Origin: Palsa-360 sp964622265
GTDB lineage: Bacteria; Acidobacteriota; Terriglobia; Acidiferrales; UBA7541
Direction of reading: 5' to 3'
DNA: 64,000 nt
Assembly: GCA_964622265.1 (NCBI GenBank)
Contig: CAZUNI010000011.1
Location: forward strand, 31,883 to 95,882
This document shows, one piece after another, positions 34,680-44,420 of the stretch. A program made the translations under genes and the position numbers. Numbering within the stretch: the first letter of the stretch is position 1; every line of letters begins with the position of its first letter. The notes under the pieces are model-generated. The model did not search any database. It was not told where the DNA came from and saw only the letters and a program-made list of their open reading frames with translations.

Positions 34680-36956
34680 TTACTTAGCCAGCGGATCCGG
34701 ACGTAGCTGGAAATGCACCATTTGCGGCGTCTGTCCTTTGCCGCCTTCGTCATGCCAGACTACCCGCGTTTCGGTGGACGCCCATAGGCCGCGGCCCTTC
34801 CAGCCTGTTTTGGTGCTGTCGATGCGGCCGTCTATGTCGCGGGTGTAAAGGCCGCCCATTGGGTAGGGCATACGGACGGTGAGCCACTCTTTGGTGTCCG
34901 GCTTGAAAAGGTAAAGGCAATCGGAGGCTGTCCCCAGCACGACCGAAACGTCCTTGCCCAGCCCTAGCGTGTTGTAGCGATCGACCCAGTTGAGGTAGTA
35001 CCAATCCGCCTGGGCGTCGGTTCCCTTGAACATCGGGCCGGGCACGGGATAGATGGTCCAGCCTTCGGGGCAGTGCTGTCCGGTGGCTGTGGGGCCGTTC
35101 AGGACTTTGCACTTGCGGCGGTCGAAGCTGGCTAGGTCGCCGCTGCCGGAAAGTTCGGTCCATACCAGGCCGTTCGAATCTACGTCCACACCGCGCGGGG
35201 TGTAGTGCAGTTCGTTGTTCATTTTCGGGTTGTTGAATGGCGGTTCGTAGGCCTCGGTGGTGCAGGTGGCGGGCGGATTTTTGCCGGGGGTGGCGCGAAT
35301 GATCTTGCCCGGCATGGGACCGGTGGCGGCGTACCAGACAACGTTGCTGTCTGTGGGATCGACGGCTACGCCGTAGCCGATCAGCATGGGAGTCGCCAGG
35401 CGATCTAGCTTCGGATCGGGCGGCTCGTTGGGCATGGTGAATGGGCCGGCCTTGCCGTCGCCGTTATAGTCGATGATCGGGGCGCACCAGCCCTGGGATT
35501 TCGTGGCGTCGTGCGTTTCGGCCCAGACGCGCGTGTTGAACCAGCCTAGTCCGCCGAGGCGCAGGGAGAAGTAAAGCGTCTCGTCCTTGTCGTTGGCGAA
35601 GGCCGCGTGGCCCTGACCGAAGCAGAGGTCTATGCCCTCAAATTTTTGCGTTTTGGGATCGTAAATCTGCAGGCCCCATCCTGGGGGGCTTTCCCAGGGC
35701 ATGCGCTGGGTGCCGGTAACCTCAACGATCGAGGGATTGCCCGATTTCCACGCCTGGGCGAACACATTGCCCTTGCTGGCCTTACAGAAATCAGGAGCAT
35801 CCGGCGGGCGCGTTTCGACATTCACCCAGATGCGACCCTTGCGGTCCATCTGCGCGTTTTTCGGATTTACTGGGTCGTCCCAGATCACCTCGGTGCCCCA
35901 GTAGGGAGACGGCGCGGTCAATTGCTGGGCGGACCATGTGGGCATGGTCTTCCTGTCTATCCCCTTGGGCACGGGAACGGGAATCGTGCTTGCCGTGTTT
36001 TCCTGCGGATCGACTACGACCAGATCGCCGCCTTCCCAATCGCCGTTATAGATGCGGCCGGACGGATTGATCTGAGGATTAAAGCGGTTAGTCGAGACTT
36101 CGGAGTGGAGAAACGACTTCGGACCGCCGACATCCCAGAGTGTGAGGACAATGTTCCGTTCCAGACCTTTCGGACGGGGGGGGGTGGGCGGGACTTCTCC
36201 GGCGTTAACGCGGTCGGTCCAATCCGCGAACATCGAAATGCCGCGATCGAACCCCAAATTGCCCATGTTCCTGACCATTTCCTCGCCGACCTGGCCGGAC
36301 TGTATGCGCCGCTCCCAGGCTTTGCCAGTGGAAGGGAATGTACCGAGATTTTGCGGCAATTCGCGGGTTACTTTGTCGCCCAACTGGTGGCAGCTCTGGC
36401 AGCCCTTGATCGTGTTGATCCAGTGTCCCTGCGTGGGGATCACTGCGCCGCCGCTGGCCAGCGGCTTCATGGGGAAAGCGTCCTTGGGCGGTATCTTTAA
36501 CATGGAGAGCCAATAGTTCGCCGGGTAGTACTGAGCGGCCGCGACGGGAGTGGGAGCTACCACCGCCGTCAAGGCCAGCGTCTCGCCGGGGCCGGCGTTC
36601 ACTGCGATCGAGTCCACCAGGCCATAGCCGCGCACCCACACTTTATATTTTGCTTTGGGCATGTCTGGGAGGAGGAACCTGCCGCGATCGTCGGTGACCA
36701 CGATTTTGCGGAACTTGGTCTGGAAGTCGCTGGTTTCCGCGATCACCCAGACGCCGGCTTCGGGGCCGTTCGAACTGGTCACTGCGCCGCCGATGCTGTC
36801 GGCGCTCACAGCCACGCGATTTGCGTCGGCCTGCGCTGCGGCGCTGCCGGAGCGTGGGGCTGCCTGCAGCCGGACTATCGCTATGAGGAAAACCAGGCTG
36901 CAAGTCAGCCCGGTTATCGCTAAAATTTTAGGAGTTATCCATTTCGAATTCGCCAT
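34680..36956 (-). CDS. Exported heme c protein with regulatory-like and propeller domains
   Basis: A 758-residue secreted protein. A signal peptide or anchor (about residues 8-32) is followed by a carboxypeptidase-regulatory-like beta domain (about 55-135), one heme c site CQSCH (residues 186-190) in GHWINTIKGCQSCHQLG, and a long C-terminal part with repeated sequences such as GRIWVNVETRP and NGLVWTELSG that suggest a beta-propeller of the Vgb lyase / NHL type. The ATG at 36956 has GGAGG 5 bases upstream. It shares this domain order with the protein at 60636-62300. Probably a periplasmic electron-transfer or lyase protein; substrate unknown. Confidence 0.85.
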   Translation of the reverse strand: MANSKWITPKILAITGLTCSLVFLIAIVRLQAAPRSGSAAAQADANRVAVSADSIGGAVTSSNGPEAGVWVIAETSDFQTKFRKIVVTDDRGRFLLPDMPKAKYKVWVRGYGLVDSIAVNAGPGETLALTAVVAPTPVAAAQYYPANYWLSMLKIPPKDAFPMKPLASGGAVIPTQGHWINTIKGCQSCHQLGDKVTRELPQNLGTFPSTGKAWERRIQSGQVGEEMVRNMGNLGFDRGISMFADWTDRVNAGEVPPTPPRPKGLERNIVLTLWDVGGPKSFLHSEVSTNRFNPQINPSGRIYNGDWEGGDLVVVDPQENTASTIPVPVPKGIDRKTMPTWSAQQLTAPSPYWGTEVIWDDPVNPKNAQMDRKGRIWVNVETRPPDAPDFCKASKGNVFAQAWKSGNPSIVEVTGTQRMPWESPPGWGLQIYDPKTQKFEGIDLCFGQGHAAFANDKDETLYFSLRLGGLGWFNTRVWAETHDATKSQGWCAPIIDYNGDGKAGPFTMPNEPPDPKLDRLATPMLIGYGVAVDPTDSNVVWYAATGPMPGKIIRATPGKNPPATCTTEAYEPPFNNPKMNNELHYTPRGVDVDSNGLVWTELSGSGDLASFDRRKCKVLNGPTATGQHCPEGWTIYPVPGPMFKGTDAQADWYYLNWVDRYNTLGLGKDVSVVLGTASDCLYLFKPDTKEWLTVRMPYPMGGLYTRDIDGRIDSTKTGWKGRGLWASTETRVVWHDEGGKGQTPQMVHFQLRPDPLAK

Positions 36957-37073
36957 CAAGTCCTCCATTACCGATGCTGCTGAAATTTTCGGTTTGTCCT
37001 TCTAGTTGAGGGAGAATCTATACCGAATGGCTTATGGGCGCAAGGCGTCGTGGCCTCCTGTCGGCAGGTGAAA

Positions 37074-37148
37074 CCTGGGAACGCCAATCTCCCGATTGGC
37101 GAGAGTGGCGAAGTGCAACACGCCAATCGGGAGATTGGCGTTCCCAGG
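37074..37148. repeat. Long palindrome, right copies (28-bp perfect inverted repeat)
   Basis: Two 28-base arms (37074-37101 and 37121-37148) are exact reverse complements separated by 19 bases. Each arm itself contains CGCCAATC and GATTGGCG, so each can also fold alone. The same unit lies at 34603-34638. The element lies between the promoter side of the heme protein gene and the end of mutS2. Confidence 0.85.
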
Positions 37149-37194
37149 CTAGACTCGGAAAAATGTGGCGCTAGCATCTACAAGAAACACTTAA

Positions 37195-39600
37195 TTATTC
37201 TTTTAGCTCAACGATGGTAATCGCGTTTCCTCCGCGATCTTCTGCTTCATTGCGGATGGCTCCAACGAGCGGGTGCGTCCTCAGAAATTCGGCGAGGCCG
37301 CGGCGTAGCGCGCCTGTGCCGTGACCGTGGATCAGGCGGACTTGCGAGGAACCTGCTAGCGCTGCCTGGTCGAGGAATTTGTCCACGCGGCGCGTGGCTT
37401 CTTCTACGGTGCAGCCGATGAGGTTGATTTCTTCGGCGGCGGGTTCTTGCGAGGGCTGGCTGCGCACAGTGATGCCGCGAGGCAGCGAAGGCTTGCCGGG
37501 TGTTTCGTTGCCAACAATTGCGGTGATATCCGCGATTGCAACTTTCATGCGCAGCGGTCCGGCTTCGACCTCTGCGCTGCTGCCGTCGAGCCGCCGCACC
37601 GTTACTGGAGTGGGCAGCCCGCGCACGCGGACGCGGATTCCTATGGCCAGATCGCTTTGCGCGACGGGCTTCAGGGCTTGCGCGGCGGCTGTGCCCAGGT
37701 CGGCCTGCGAATCCGACAGGTGCGCTACGGTTGCGGCGTCGGCTTCTTCGCGCGCATCGCCTCGGGCTTTTATGAGCTTGCGATGCGTCTGCTTTTCGAG
37801 TTGCGCGCGCAACTCGCGTTCTTTTACGCCTTCGATTGTTTGCGCGACTTCCTTCTCGTGTTTCTGGAGCGTCTGCGCGAATTGCTGTTCGAGTTCTTTC
37901 AGGCGCGTGCGCTGGCGGTCGGTCCATTCGGTGCGCAACTGCTGGCGTTCCACGGCGAGTTCCTGCGCGGCGAGTGTGGCTTCGCGCTTCAGCGTTTCCA
38001 GTTCGTCGCGGCTGCGGTGCAGGTAGGCGATTAACGCGGCGGCTTCGTGCGCTTCGGGGGAGAGTTGCGCGCGGGCGCGGTCGATTACGTGCGCGGGCAG
38101 GCCGAGGCGCCGCGCGATGTCAATGCCGCTGGAGCCGCCTGGCACGCCGACCATCAGGCGGTAGGTGGGACGCAGATTTATTTCGTCGAATTCGACTGCG
38201 GCGTTTAATACTCCCGGCGTGGTAGAGGCGTAAGTCTTCAGGCGGTCGTGATGCGTGGTGGCAAGTGTGAGGCAGCGGCGCGCGAGGAATTCATCGAGCA
38301 GGGCGACGGCGAGGGCTGCGCCTTCTTCGGGAGCTGTGCCTGTACCGAGTTCATCGACCAATACGAGTGAGTATTGCGTGGCGTCTTCCAGCATGGCGCG
38401 GACGTTTAGCATGTGCGCGGAAAAAGTTGAGAGGTCCGCGGCGATGGATTGCTCGTCGCCGATGTCAACCAGGACGCGATCCACCAGCGGCATGCGCGCG
38501 ATCTCCGCGGCGACGGGAATGCCTGACTGAGCTGCGAGGACGGCCAGGCCTACAGTTTTTAGTGCGACGGTCTTGCCTCCGGTGTTCGGTCCGCTGATGA
38601 CCAAAACCGTTTCCGAATCGCCGAGCGCGAGAGTCATGGGCACGATTGTGCGGCCATGCGCGCGCAGAGTGTCTGCGAGAACGGGATGCCTCGCATCCTT
38701 CAATTGAAGTGATGCGTCGGCGGTGAATTCCGGGAGCGTGCAATTGAATTCACGGGCGAAACGGACACGGGCGAATGCCGAATCGAGTTCGGCGATTGTC
38801 ACCACGGCGAATCGCAGCGGGCCGAGATTTGCGCGCAGGCGTTCGGTCAGCTCGACGATGATGCGAATAATTTCTGCGGCTTCGTCTTCTGCGAGTTGCA
38901 CGATTTTGTTGTGCAGGTCGACCGTTTCGAATGGCTCGACATATACCGTCTGGCCTGTGGCACTGGCGGCGTGGACTACGCCTTGCACCTGACGGCGCTC
39001 AGCCGCGCGCACGGGGATTACGAAGCGATCGTTGCGAAGCGTGACGTAGTCTTCGCCTGCATCACCGGCGCGCGAACGCAGGATACGCTCCAGCGTTTTC
39101 TGAACTGTGTCGCGCGTGCGGCCCATGTTCACGCGAATGCGTTTTAGCTCGGGCGTGGCGTCGTCGCTGATTTCGCCGTTGGGGAGCACGGCACGGCGTA
39201 TAGCTAATGCGAGGGGGCGCAGATCGGCGACTGCGCCCGCCCGCGCAGATAGAATCGGAAATTTTGAGGAGGTATTGCGGAAACTTTCACGCAGCGATGC
39301 GACGGTGTCCGCGAGAGACGCTACGGCAAGCAATTGCGCTGGCGTGAGCATCGCTGCCGATGATTCGAGTTCCTTTATCCAGGCGTCCGGGTCGGCTACC
39401 GAACCGAAGCCCATTTCGCTGCCGTCGTAGCGGTAGGCGATGGCCTCGGCGATCAAGGCAAACGCGGAGTCGAGTGCGGCGCGGTCTGTTGAGAATGCCA
39501 GCGCGTCGATGGCGCGACGTCCGGGGACACACGTGGTCTGGCGGCGCAGGAGTTCGCGCAGGCGGTCGAATTCGAGGACATCTTCAGCGGTTCGCGACAC
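37195..39600 (-). CDS. mutS2: MutS2 family endonuclease
   Basis: An 801-residue MutS2, an ATPase with a nuclease domain linked to suppression of recombination and, in some bacteria, rescue of collided ribosomes. The core and clamp regions precede the ATPase with Walker A GPNTGGKTVALK (about residue 335) and Walker B SLVLVDELGTGTAPEEG. A long coiled coil (about 510-620, for example RDELETLKREATLAAQELAV) leads to a C-terminal Smr domain with LIHGHGTGALRRGLAEFLR. No mismatch-recognition domain is present, as expected for MutS2. Confidence 0.96.
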   Translation of the reverse strand: MSRTAEDVLEFDRLRELLRRQTTCVPGRRAIDALAFSTDRAALDSAFALIAEAIAYRYDGSEMGFGSVADPDAWIKELESSAAMLTPAQLLAVASLADTVASLRESFRNTSSKFPILSARAGAVADLRPLALAIRRAVLPNGEISDDATPELKRIRVNMGRTRDTVQKTLERILRSRAGDAGEDYVTLRNDRFVIPVRAAERRQVQGVVHAASATGQTVYVEPFETVDLHNKIVQLAEDEAAEIIRIIVELTERLRANLGPLRFAVVTIAELDSAFARVRFAREFNCTLPEFTADASLQLKDARHPVLADTLRAHGRTIVPMTLALGDSETVLVISGPNTGGKTVALKTVGLAVLAAQSGIPVAAEIARMPLVDRVLVDIGDEQSIAADLSTFSAHMLNVRAMLEDATQYSLVLVDELGTGTAPEEGAALAVALLDEFLARRCLTLATTHHDRLKTYASTTPGVLNAAVEFDEINLRPTYRLMVGVPGGSSGIDIARRLGLPAHVIDRARAQLSPEAHEAAALIAYLHRSRDELETLKREATLAAQELAVERQQLRTEWTDRQRTRLKELEQQFAQTLQKHEKEVAQTIEGVKERELRAQLEKQTHRKLIKARGDAREEADAATVAHLSDSQADLGTAAAQALKPVAQSDLAIGIRVRVRGLPTPVTVRRLDGSSAEVEAGPLRMKVAIADITAIVGNETPGKPSLPRGITVRSQPSQEPAAEEINLIGCTVEEATRRVDKFLDQAALAGSSQVRLIHGHGTGALRRGLAEFLRTHPLVGAIRNEAEDRGGNAITIVELKE

Positions 39601-39724
39601 TTTTTGCGTGATCTTCCTTTAGCAACCTGTCGGCTGTGCGGTTTTTCTTTAGTGGCGTACGCTTTTGCGTGCGTGGTTTTGGGTTTAAGGGTTTAAATTG
39701 GAGCCCCACCCAAAACCAAAAGCA

Positions 39725-39742
39725 CACACACTAAAGTGTGTG
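39725..39742. repeat. Short palindrome between dacB and mutS2
   Basis: CACACACT and AGTGTGTG are perfect inverted arms around AA. It lies in the 215-base gap between mutS2 and dacB. Similar short GTGTG palindromes are among the dispersed intergenic repeats I associate with Acidobacteriota. No function is implied. Confidence 0.5.
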
Positions 39743-39815
39743 CCACAAAGGACTAAGGCAAATTCCAGAGCGTCGGCCAGGCGTTCCTTCACTTCCTCTA
39801 CTTCCTCTACTTCCT

Positions 39816-41429
39816 TTATTTCTTCCGTTTCTTCTCCGTCGCCGGTCCTAATTCTTCCACCATCGCGTTGGCAATTGCGTCGAGGACCGCATCGGCGGCT
39901 TGCGCTTTCAAATTATTGTTATTCCCTACGATTGAAAAAATCAGGTGCGCGCCGCTGAGAGTGGTCGCGTAGCCGGATAAAGCATTCACGTGGCCGATCG
40001 TGCCGGTTTTCGCGAAGACGCGTCCCGCTGCGGGGGTGTTTTTCATGCGCCCAGAGAGTGTGCCGTCTTCCCCGGCGACTGGAAGTGACAAACGGTACAA
40101 ATCCGCCCACGGCTGGGACGTAGCGTAACGCAGAATTTGGACGATTGCGCGCGGGGTGACCATGTCTTTGCGCGAGAGTCCGGACCCGTCGCTTAACACA
40201 ATGTCACTCTCGGCGATGCCTGCTGACGTGTAGAAACCTGTCGCGAATTTAAGCGCGTCTTCGTATGTGGTCGCACCTGTCTTTTCGTGCGCCGCGAGCA
40301 GCAACATTAATTCCGCATGGATGTTTTCGCTTTCCTTGTTAGTGAGGCGAACATCGTCCGAGAGCGGGACCGAAATGCGATCCAGCAAAACAGTCTGGTC
40401 AGGGCTGACTGGCAGTGGAGGATCGCCGAAATGACGGGTGCGGGCGGCGCCCTCGGTCTTTACACCTCGAAGCACGAGCAGATGAGTGAGCAAAGTGGCA
40501 GCATATTCAGCGGGCTGTTCGACCGCGAGTGACAGAATACGCGGATTACTGCCCGCGGGCAAAGTGCCTGTCATTCGAATCAGCATTGAGCCGGGATCGC
40601 GCGTGACCTTCAATTGTTCTGCGGTGCCGCGCGCGGTGGTCAGCACGGAATTTTCAACGGTGTAATAGTCGGAGGCGAGCCCGGCGTCGTATCTTGCGGG
40701 GTCACCTTCGCGGTCGCCGGGCCACAATTCGATGGTGAATGTATTGTCGTTGAAGACAATGGCCGAAACTGCGCCGCCGTAGGACCACTGCATGTCGTCG
40801 ATGGCCCAGCCGCTGGGAAAACGCTCCGGCTGAAACAGGCTGTCGTCCACGACTACGTTTCCGGTGATTTCTTTTACGCCGCGCGCCGCGACAGCGTCAG
40901 CGAAATCGGCGAGAGCTTTTTCGGGAGGACCTTTGCGTTCCGGCCGCTTTTCGTAGGGAAATACGCGATTCGAAAGATTTGCGTCGCCGCTGCCTGTCAG
41001 AACCAGATCTCCGTTGAGCACTCCGCTGCCGTCGATTGCGCCGGAAGCGGCGAGCGTCGTGCGAGTGCGGTGATTTGGACCGAGCGTCGCCAGCGCTAAA
41101 GCTGTTGTGAATAATTTCGCGTTCGATGCGGGAGCGAAATAGTTTCCTTCATTGCGTGCGTACAGAACTTCACCCGTTGTGGCGTCGGTTACCAGGACGC
41201 CCCAGAAACCCTTGTCCGGTCCGGGCGCCCCGAGCGCCGTTTCCACGCGACGCCGAAATCGCACGACGTCGGGGCGTTCGGCTGGCGGGGCGTTCGTACC
41301 AGCGTGATGCGAATTCTGTCCCAGCGACGGTCGTGACTGCGCAGAAATTTTCGCGGCGCACACAAAGGCGATGATGCAGAGGACACTGCATCCCGATAAT
41401 CGTGCGCGCAATTTTTGGGTCTGGCCCAT
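39816..41429 (-). CDS. dacB: D-alanyl-D-alanine carboxypeptidase/endopeptidase (PBP4, S13 family)
   Basis: A penicillin-binding protein that trims peptidoglycan stem peptides in the periplasm. The 537-residue protein has a signal peptide (about 10-30) and all three S13 motifs: SNAK (active-site Ser in PASNAKLFTT), SDGSGLSR, and KTG in FAKTGTIGHVNAL. A lysine-rich tail EKKRKK ends it. The ATG at 41429 is supported by AAGGA 8 bases upstream. It has a short divergent gap to the SYLF gene. Confidence 0.95.
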   Translation of the reverse strand: MGQTQKLRARLSGCSVLCIIAFVCAAKISAQSRPSLGQNSHHAGTNAPPAERPDVVRFRRRVETALGAPGPDKGFWGVLVTDATTGEVLYARNEGNYFAPASNAKLFTTALALATLGPNHRTRTTLAASGAIDGSGVLNGDLVLTGSGDANLSNRVFPYEKRPERKGPPEKALADFADAVAARGVKEITGNVVVDDSLFQPERFPSGWAIDDMQWSYGGAVSAIVFNDNTFTIELWPGDREGDPARYDAGLASDYYTVENSVLTTARGTAEQLKVTRDPGSMLIRMTGTLPAGSNPRILSLAVEQPAEYAATLLTHLLVLRGVKTEGAARTRHFGDPPLPVSPDQTVLLDRISVPLSDDVRLTNKESENIHAELMLLLAAHEKTGATTYEDALKFATGFYTSAGIAESDIVLSDGSGLSRKDMVTPRAIVQILRYATSQPWADLYRLSLPVAGEDGTLSGRMKNTPAAGRVFAKTGTIGHVNALSGYATTLSGAHLIFSIVGNNNNLKAQAADAVLDAIANAMVEELGPATEKKRKK

Positions 41430-41652
41430 TCGCATGTTCCTTGGAACGAATCTGCAAGGAAAATTGATTATAGTCCAGCCGCTCGCGGGAACCGGAAGCG
41501 ATTCTGAATTCCCGGATCGCGCTCGCGATATCTCCATCGACTAGCGGCTGGAGGCAAAAGCTCCCGCGTTGCGTCAACACACATGAAGCTTTATTATGGA
41601 TGTGTCGCCAGCCTGGGGAGCACATAGTTTCACTTCAAGGAGAAACGAACTT

Positions 41653-42366
41653 ATGAGAAAAATAATTTCCACGCTGATGGCTCTGGCGCTTACGGCGCTT
41701 CCCTCGCTGGCTGCGGATGACAAGAAGGAAACGGACCGGCTGGATAACGCCGGCACGGTGCTGGAAGAAATTCTGAATGTCCCTGATGATGTGCCGCAGG
41801 ACCTGCTGGACAAGGCGGAATGCGTGGTTATTATTCCGTCTGTGTTGAAGTTCGCAATTGGCTTTGGGGGGAGTTACGGCCGTGGGGCGATGATTTGCCG
41901 CAGCGGAGAGCATTATACGGAACCGTGGGGCCCGCCATCTATGGTTGCGCTGGAGGGCGGTAGCTTCGGGTTTCAATTGGGCGGCCAGGCGACCGATTTC
42001 GTGCTGCTGATTATGAATCCACGGGGCGCCAAAGCCATCTTGAGCAGCAAGGTTAAATTGGGAGCGGGAATATCCGCCGCTGCCGGACCCAAGGGGCGCG
42101 ATGCATCTGCCAGCACGGACGCAACACTGCGCGCGGAAATTTTGTCGTACTCCCGTTCGCGCGGATTGTTCGCCGGCATCTCTCTGGAAGGTTCGACGCT
42201 GCGACCGGATGACGATGCCAACGAGCGGGTATATGGCAAGAAGATTGCCGCTGAAGACATCGTGCGCAAGGGCGCGGTGCCCGTTCCCGAATCAGCGCAA
42301 AAGATGATTGCCCTGCTGGATAAGAGGTCACCGAAGAATCTTTCCGATCCCGATTCATTGAAGTAA
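41653..42366 (+). CDS. Exported SYLF (Ysc84-like) lipid-binding protein
   Basis: A 237-residue exported protein with a signal peptide (1-20, ending SLAADD) and a SYLF domain: DDVPQDLLDKAECVVIIPSV, FGFQLGGQATDFVLLIMNPR and LRAEILSYSRSRGLFAGISL. SYLF proteins bind phosphoinositides in eukaryotes; bacterial ones are periplasmic and poorly studied. An AAGGAG site precedes the ATG at 41653. It stands alone. Confidence 0.9.
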   Translation: MRKIISTLMALALTALPSLAADDKKETDRLDNAGTVLEEILNVPDDVPQDLLDKAECVVIIPSVLKFAIGFGGSYGRGAMICRSGEHYTEPWGPPSMVALEGGSFGFQLGGQATDFVLLIMNPRGAKAILSSKVKLGAGISAAAGPKGRDASASTDATLRAEILSYSRSRGLFAGISLEGSTLRPDDDANERVYGKKIAAEDIVRKGAVPVPESAQKMIALLDKRSPKNLSDPDSLK

Positions 42367-42413
42367 CTCCGCGCTGCCTGGGCCGTCGTGCAGTATGATC
42401 GCGCGGCGTCCTG

Positions 42414-43109
42414 GTGGCGCATTCTCACGGCAAAGAAAAATCGGAGCAAATTTCATTGGCCGAAAAAATAGTCTGCCCGATTTGCGAGAAGCGGCGCGCG
42501 GACCGGTATTGTCCTGCCAAGGGCGAAAAAATATGCGCAGTCGATTGCGGGACCGGGCGAGAAGTGACAATCGACTGCCCGAGCGACTGCCCCTATCTGC
42601 TGGCGGCGCACCGTTGGGAGGAGTCGAACCCAAAGCCAATTCTTAAAACTGAAATGCCGTTCGCGGATGTTTCCTTCCCTTCCGAATTGCTTCATACACG
42701 GCAAAATGTTCTTTCAGGGTTCGGGTACACGGTACTTCTCTACGCTGCGGACCAGCGTGCTTTGAACGATGCGGACATCTTTGAGGCAGTGGAGGCGATG
42801 GCGGAGACGTTTCGCACGTTAATTTCCGGAATCTATTACGAGAAGGCGCCGGGAGGGCCCGTCGCGGCGGGGCTTTACGCGGCCCTGGCGAAATTTATTG
42901 AGGACGAAAAGAAACATGGAGCCGAACATCCTGAAGCTCCGCCATTGAAGGATTCGGAAATCTTCCACCTCCTGGTATTTTTCCTGCGATTCGGGAAATT
43001 GCGGTCCAATGGACGTCCGCGCACGCGCGCGTTCCTCGAATTTTTGCGCTCGCAGTTCCCTCGCGAAGTTGTCCCCGCGAAAGAAGAGCCGCGCATCATC
43101 ATGCCGTGA
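42414..43109 (+). CDS. Cys-rich protein of unknown function
   Basis: A 231-residue protein without a signal peptide. The first 60 residues hold seven cysteines (21, 24, 33, 41, 45, 55, 59), beginning with a CPIC pair and ending CPSDCPYL, which suggests a zinc or iron-sulfur module. The rest is helical and acidic without recognised motifs (FRTLISGIYYEKAPGGPVAA, EIFHLLVFFLRFGKLRSNGR). The GTG at 42414 is the best available start. It overlaps the convergent radical SAM gene by 11 bases. Confidence 0.7.
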   Translation: MAHSHGKEKSEQISLAEKIVCPICEKRRADRYCPAKGEKICAVDCGTGREVTIDCPSDCPYLLAAHRWEESNPKPILKTEMPFADVSFPSELLHTRQNVLSGFGYTVLLYAADQRALNDADIFEAVEAMAETFRTLISGIYYEKAPGGPVAAGLYAALAKFIEDEKKHGAEHPEAPPLKDSEIFHLLVFFLRFGKLRSNGRPRTRAFLEFLRSQFPREVVPAKEEPRIIMP

Positions 43110-44226
43110 GTTCGAATCCCAGGTTCAATTGAGGCACGTTTCCTGCAATTTTCTCAGGTTCGATGGGAAGCCCACCAAGACCGTATTTCCTGCGCAGCGC
43201 GGAGACACGCGCGGAAATTTCCCTGCGATACGTTTCCGGCGCGTAGTTCGAACGCGAATACCAGTCGCGATAGCGACGCGCCAGTTTTGGGAATTTCGCA
43301 TTTATGAAGGGCAGAAACTGCTTCTGCGCGGACGGCATCAAAAACAACACACTTGCGGCGAACCACTGAGCTCCCGCATCGCGTGAGGCGTGGGCAAGCG
43401 CGTCAAGGTCCGCTTCCGCATCCGTTAAGCCTGGCAGCACGGGCATGGCGAAGACGCCCGCTGAAATCCCCCCAGCGCGCAGCTGGCGCATAGCCTCCAG
43501 GCGCAAATCCGGGCGGGGAGCGCGCGGTTCCAGCATCCTCGCGAGGCGCGGACGCAGCGTCGTAATACTCATGTTCACATGGATCGCGGAATGCCCGGCA
43601 ATACGGCGCAGCAGATCCAGATCGCGCACCACCAGATTTGATTTGGTGGTGATCGAAACGCTCAATCCCTCGCGCGCCGCTATTTGTTCGAGAATCGCGC
43701 GCGTGGCGCCGAACTCGCGTTCCGCGGGCTGGTAGGGATCGGTGGCTGTGCCGATGGCGATGTGCTCGCCTCTCACTTTTTCGTTGCTAAGGTCGCGCCC
43801 GGCGAGCGGCCCGGCATCCTGCTTCACGTAAATCTTACGCTCAAAGTCTGCGCCGTCCAGTTCCATATATTCATGGGTATAGCGCGCGTAGCAATACTGG
43901 CAGCCGAATTCGCAGCCGCGGTAAGGGTTTACGGTCCAGGAGAACGGCACACGGTCGGAATCACAATGATTCAGGATGGAGCGTGCAGGCAATAGAAAGT
44001 ATTCCGTCCCGCGCTTGGCATCGGCCAGCGGGGAGGAGGATGCGAGACGGGCTATGCCGACGCGTTCGGGCTCGGTCCCTGGTGGTAGCAGGGCTTCCGG
44101 CCCGCTGTCCCGGTAGGTTGGGACGTCGGGGAAAAGGGTGGGTGTGGTGCTTTTCCAACGGCCACGGAGAATCCTTCGAAAAGAAGGATTCTGAGGAGCC
44201 GTAGGAACAGTGGTTGCAATCGCCAT
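43099..44226 (-). CDS. Radical SAM protein, PA0069/Rv2578c family
   Basis: A 375-residue radical SAM enzyme. The 4Fe-4S cluster motif is C105-x3-C109-x2-C112 (NPYRGCEFGCQYCYARYTHE), followed by family segments GTATDPYQPAERE and SITTKSNLVVRDLDLL. It resembles spore photoproduct lyase but lacks its conserved C-terminal Cys context; the reaction is unknown. The ATG at 44226 follows GAGGCGG. A 10-bp hairpin (AGAATCCTTC / GAAGGATTCT, 44170-44194) lies inside the first codons. Confidence 0.87.
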   Translation of the reverse strand: MAIATTVPTAPQNPSFRRILRGRWKSTTPTLFPDVPTYRDSGPEALLPPGTEPERVGIARLASSSPLADAKRGTEYFLLPARSILNHCDSDRVPFSWTVNPYRGCEFGCQYCYARYTHEYMELDGADFERKIYVKQDAGPLAGRDLSNEKVRGEHIAIGTATDPYQPAEREFGATRAILEQIAAREGLSVSITTKSNLVVRDLDLLRRIAGHSAIHVNMSITTLRPRLARMLEPRAPRPDLRLEAMRQLRAGGISAGVFAMPVLPGLTDAEADLDALAHASRDAGAQWFAASVLFLMPSAQKQFLPFINAKFPKLARRYRDWYSRSNYAPETYRREISARVSALRRKYGLGGLPIEPEKIAGNVPQLNLGFELTA

Positions 44227-44420
44227 CACCCGCCTCGCGAAGCACGGGGGGAGTATTTCGCTATTCGTTCGCCATGTCAAGAACTATTTCGCTTTTTATT
44301 CGCCAATCAGGACGCTGGCCGCAAGGACAGCAACGGACGGTAACGCTTGCGACCGTCGCGACCGCCCCACCCCAGAGGCAGTCCTGAGTAGGTCTATACT
44401 TAAAGTTTACGGAGTATCGA

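Noticed and set aside
39785..39830. Pyrimidine microrepeat (CTTCCTCTA units) that might be a phase-variable tract
   Set aside because: Only two full units are present, decaying into the lysine-rich 3' end of dacB; too short and irregular to support slippage.
43105..43130. GAGTTCGAATCCCAGG, resembling a tRNA T-arm
   Set aside because: It encodes the C terminus of the radical SAM protein on the minus strand; no acceptor or anticodon stem could be found around it.
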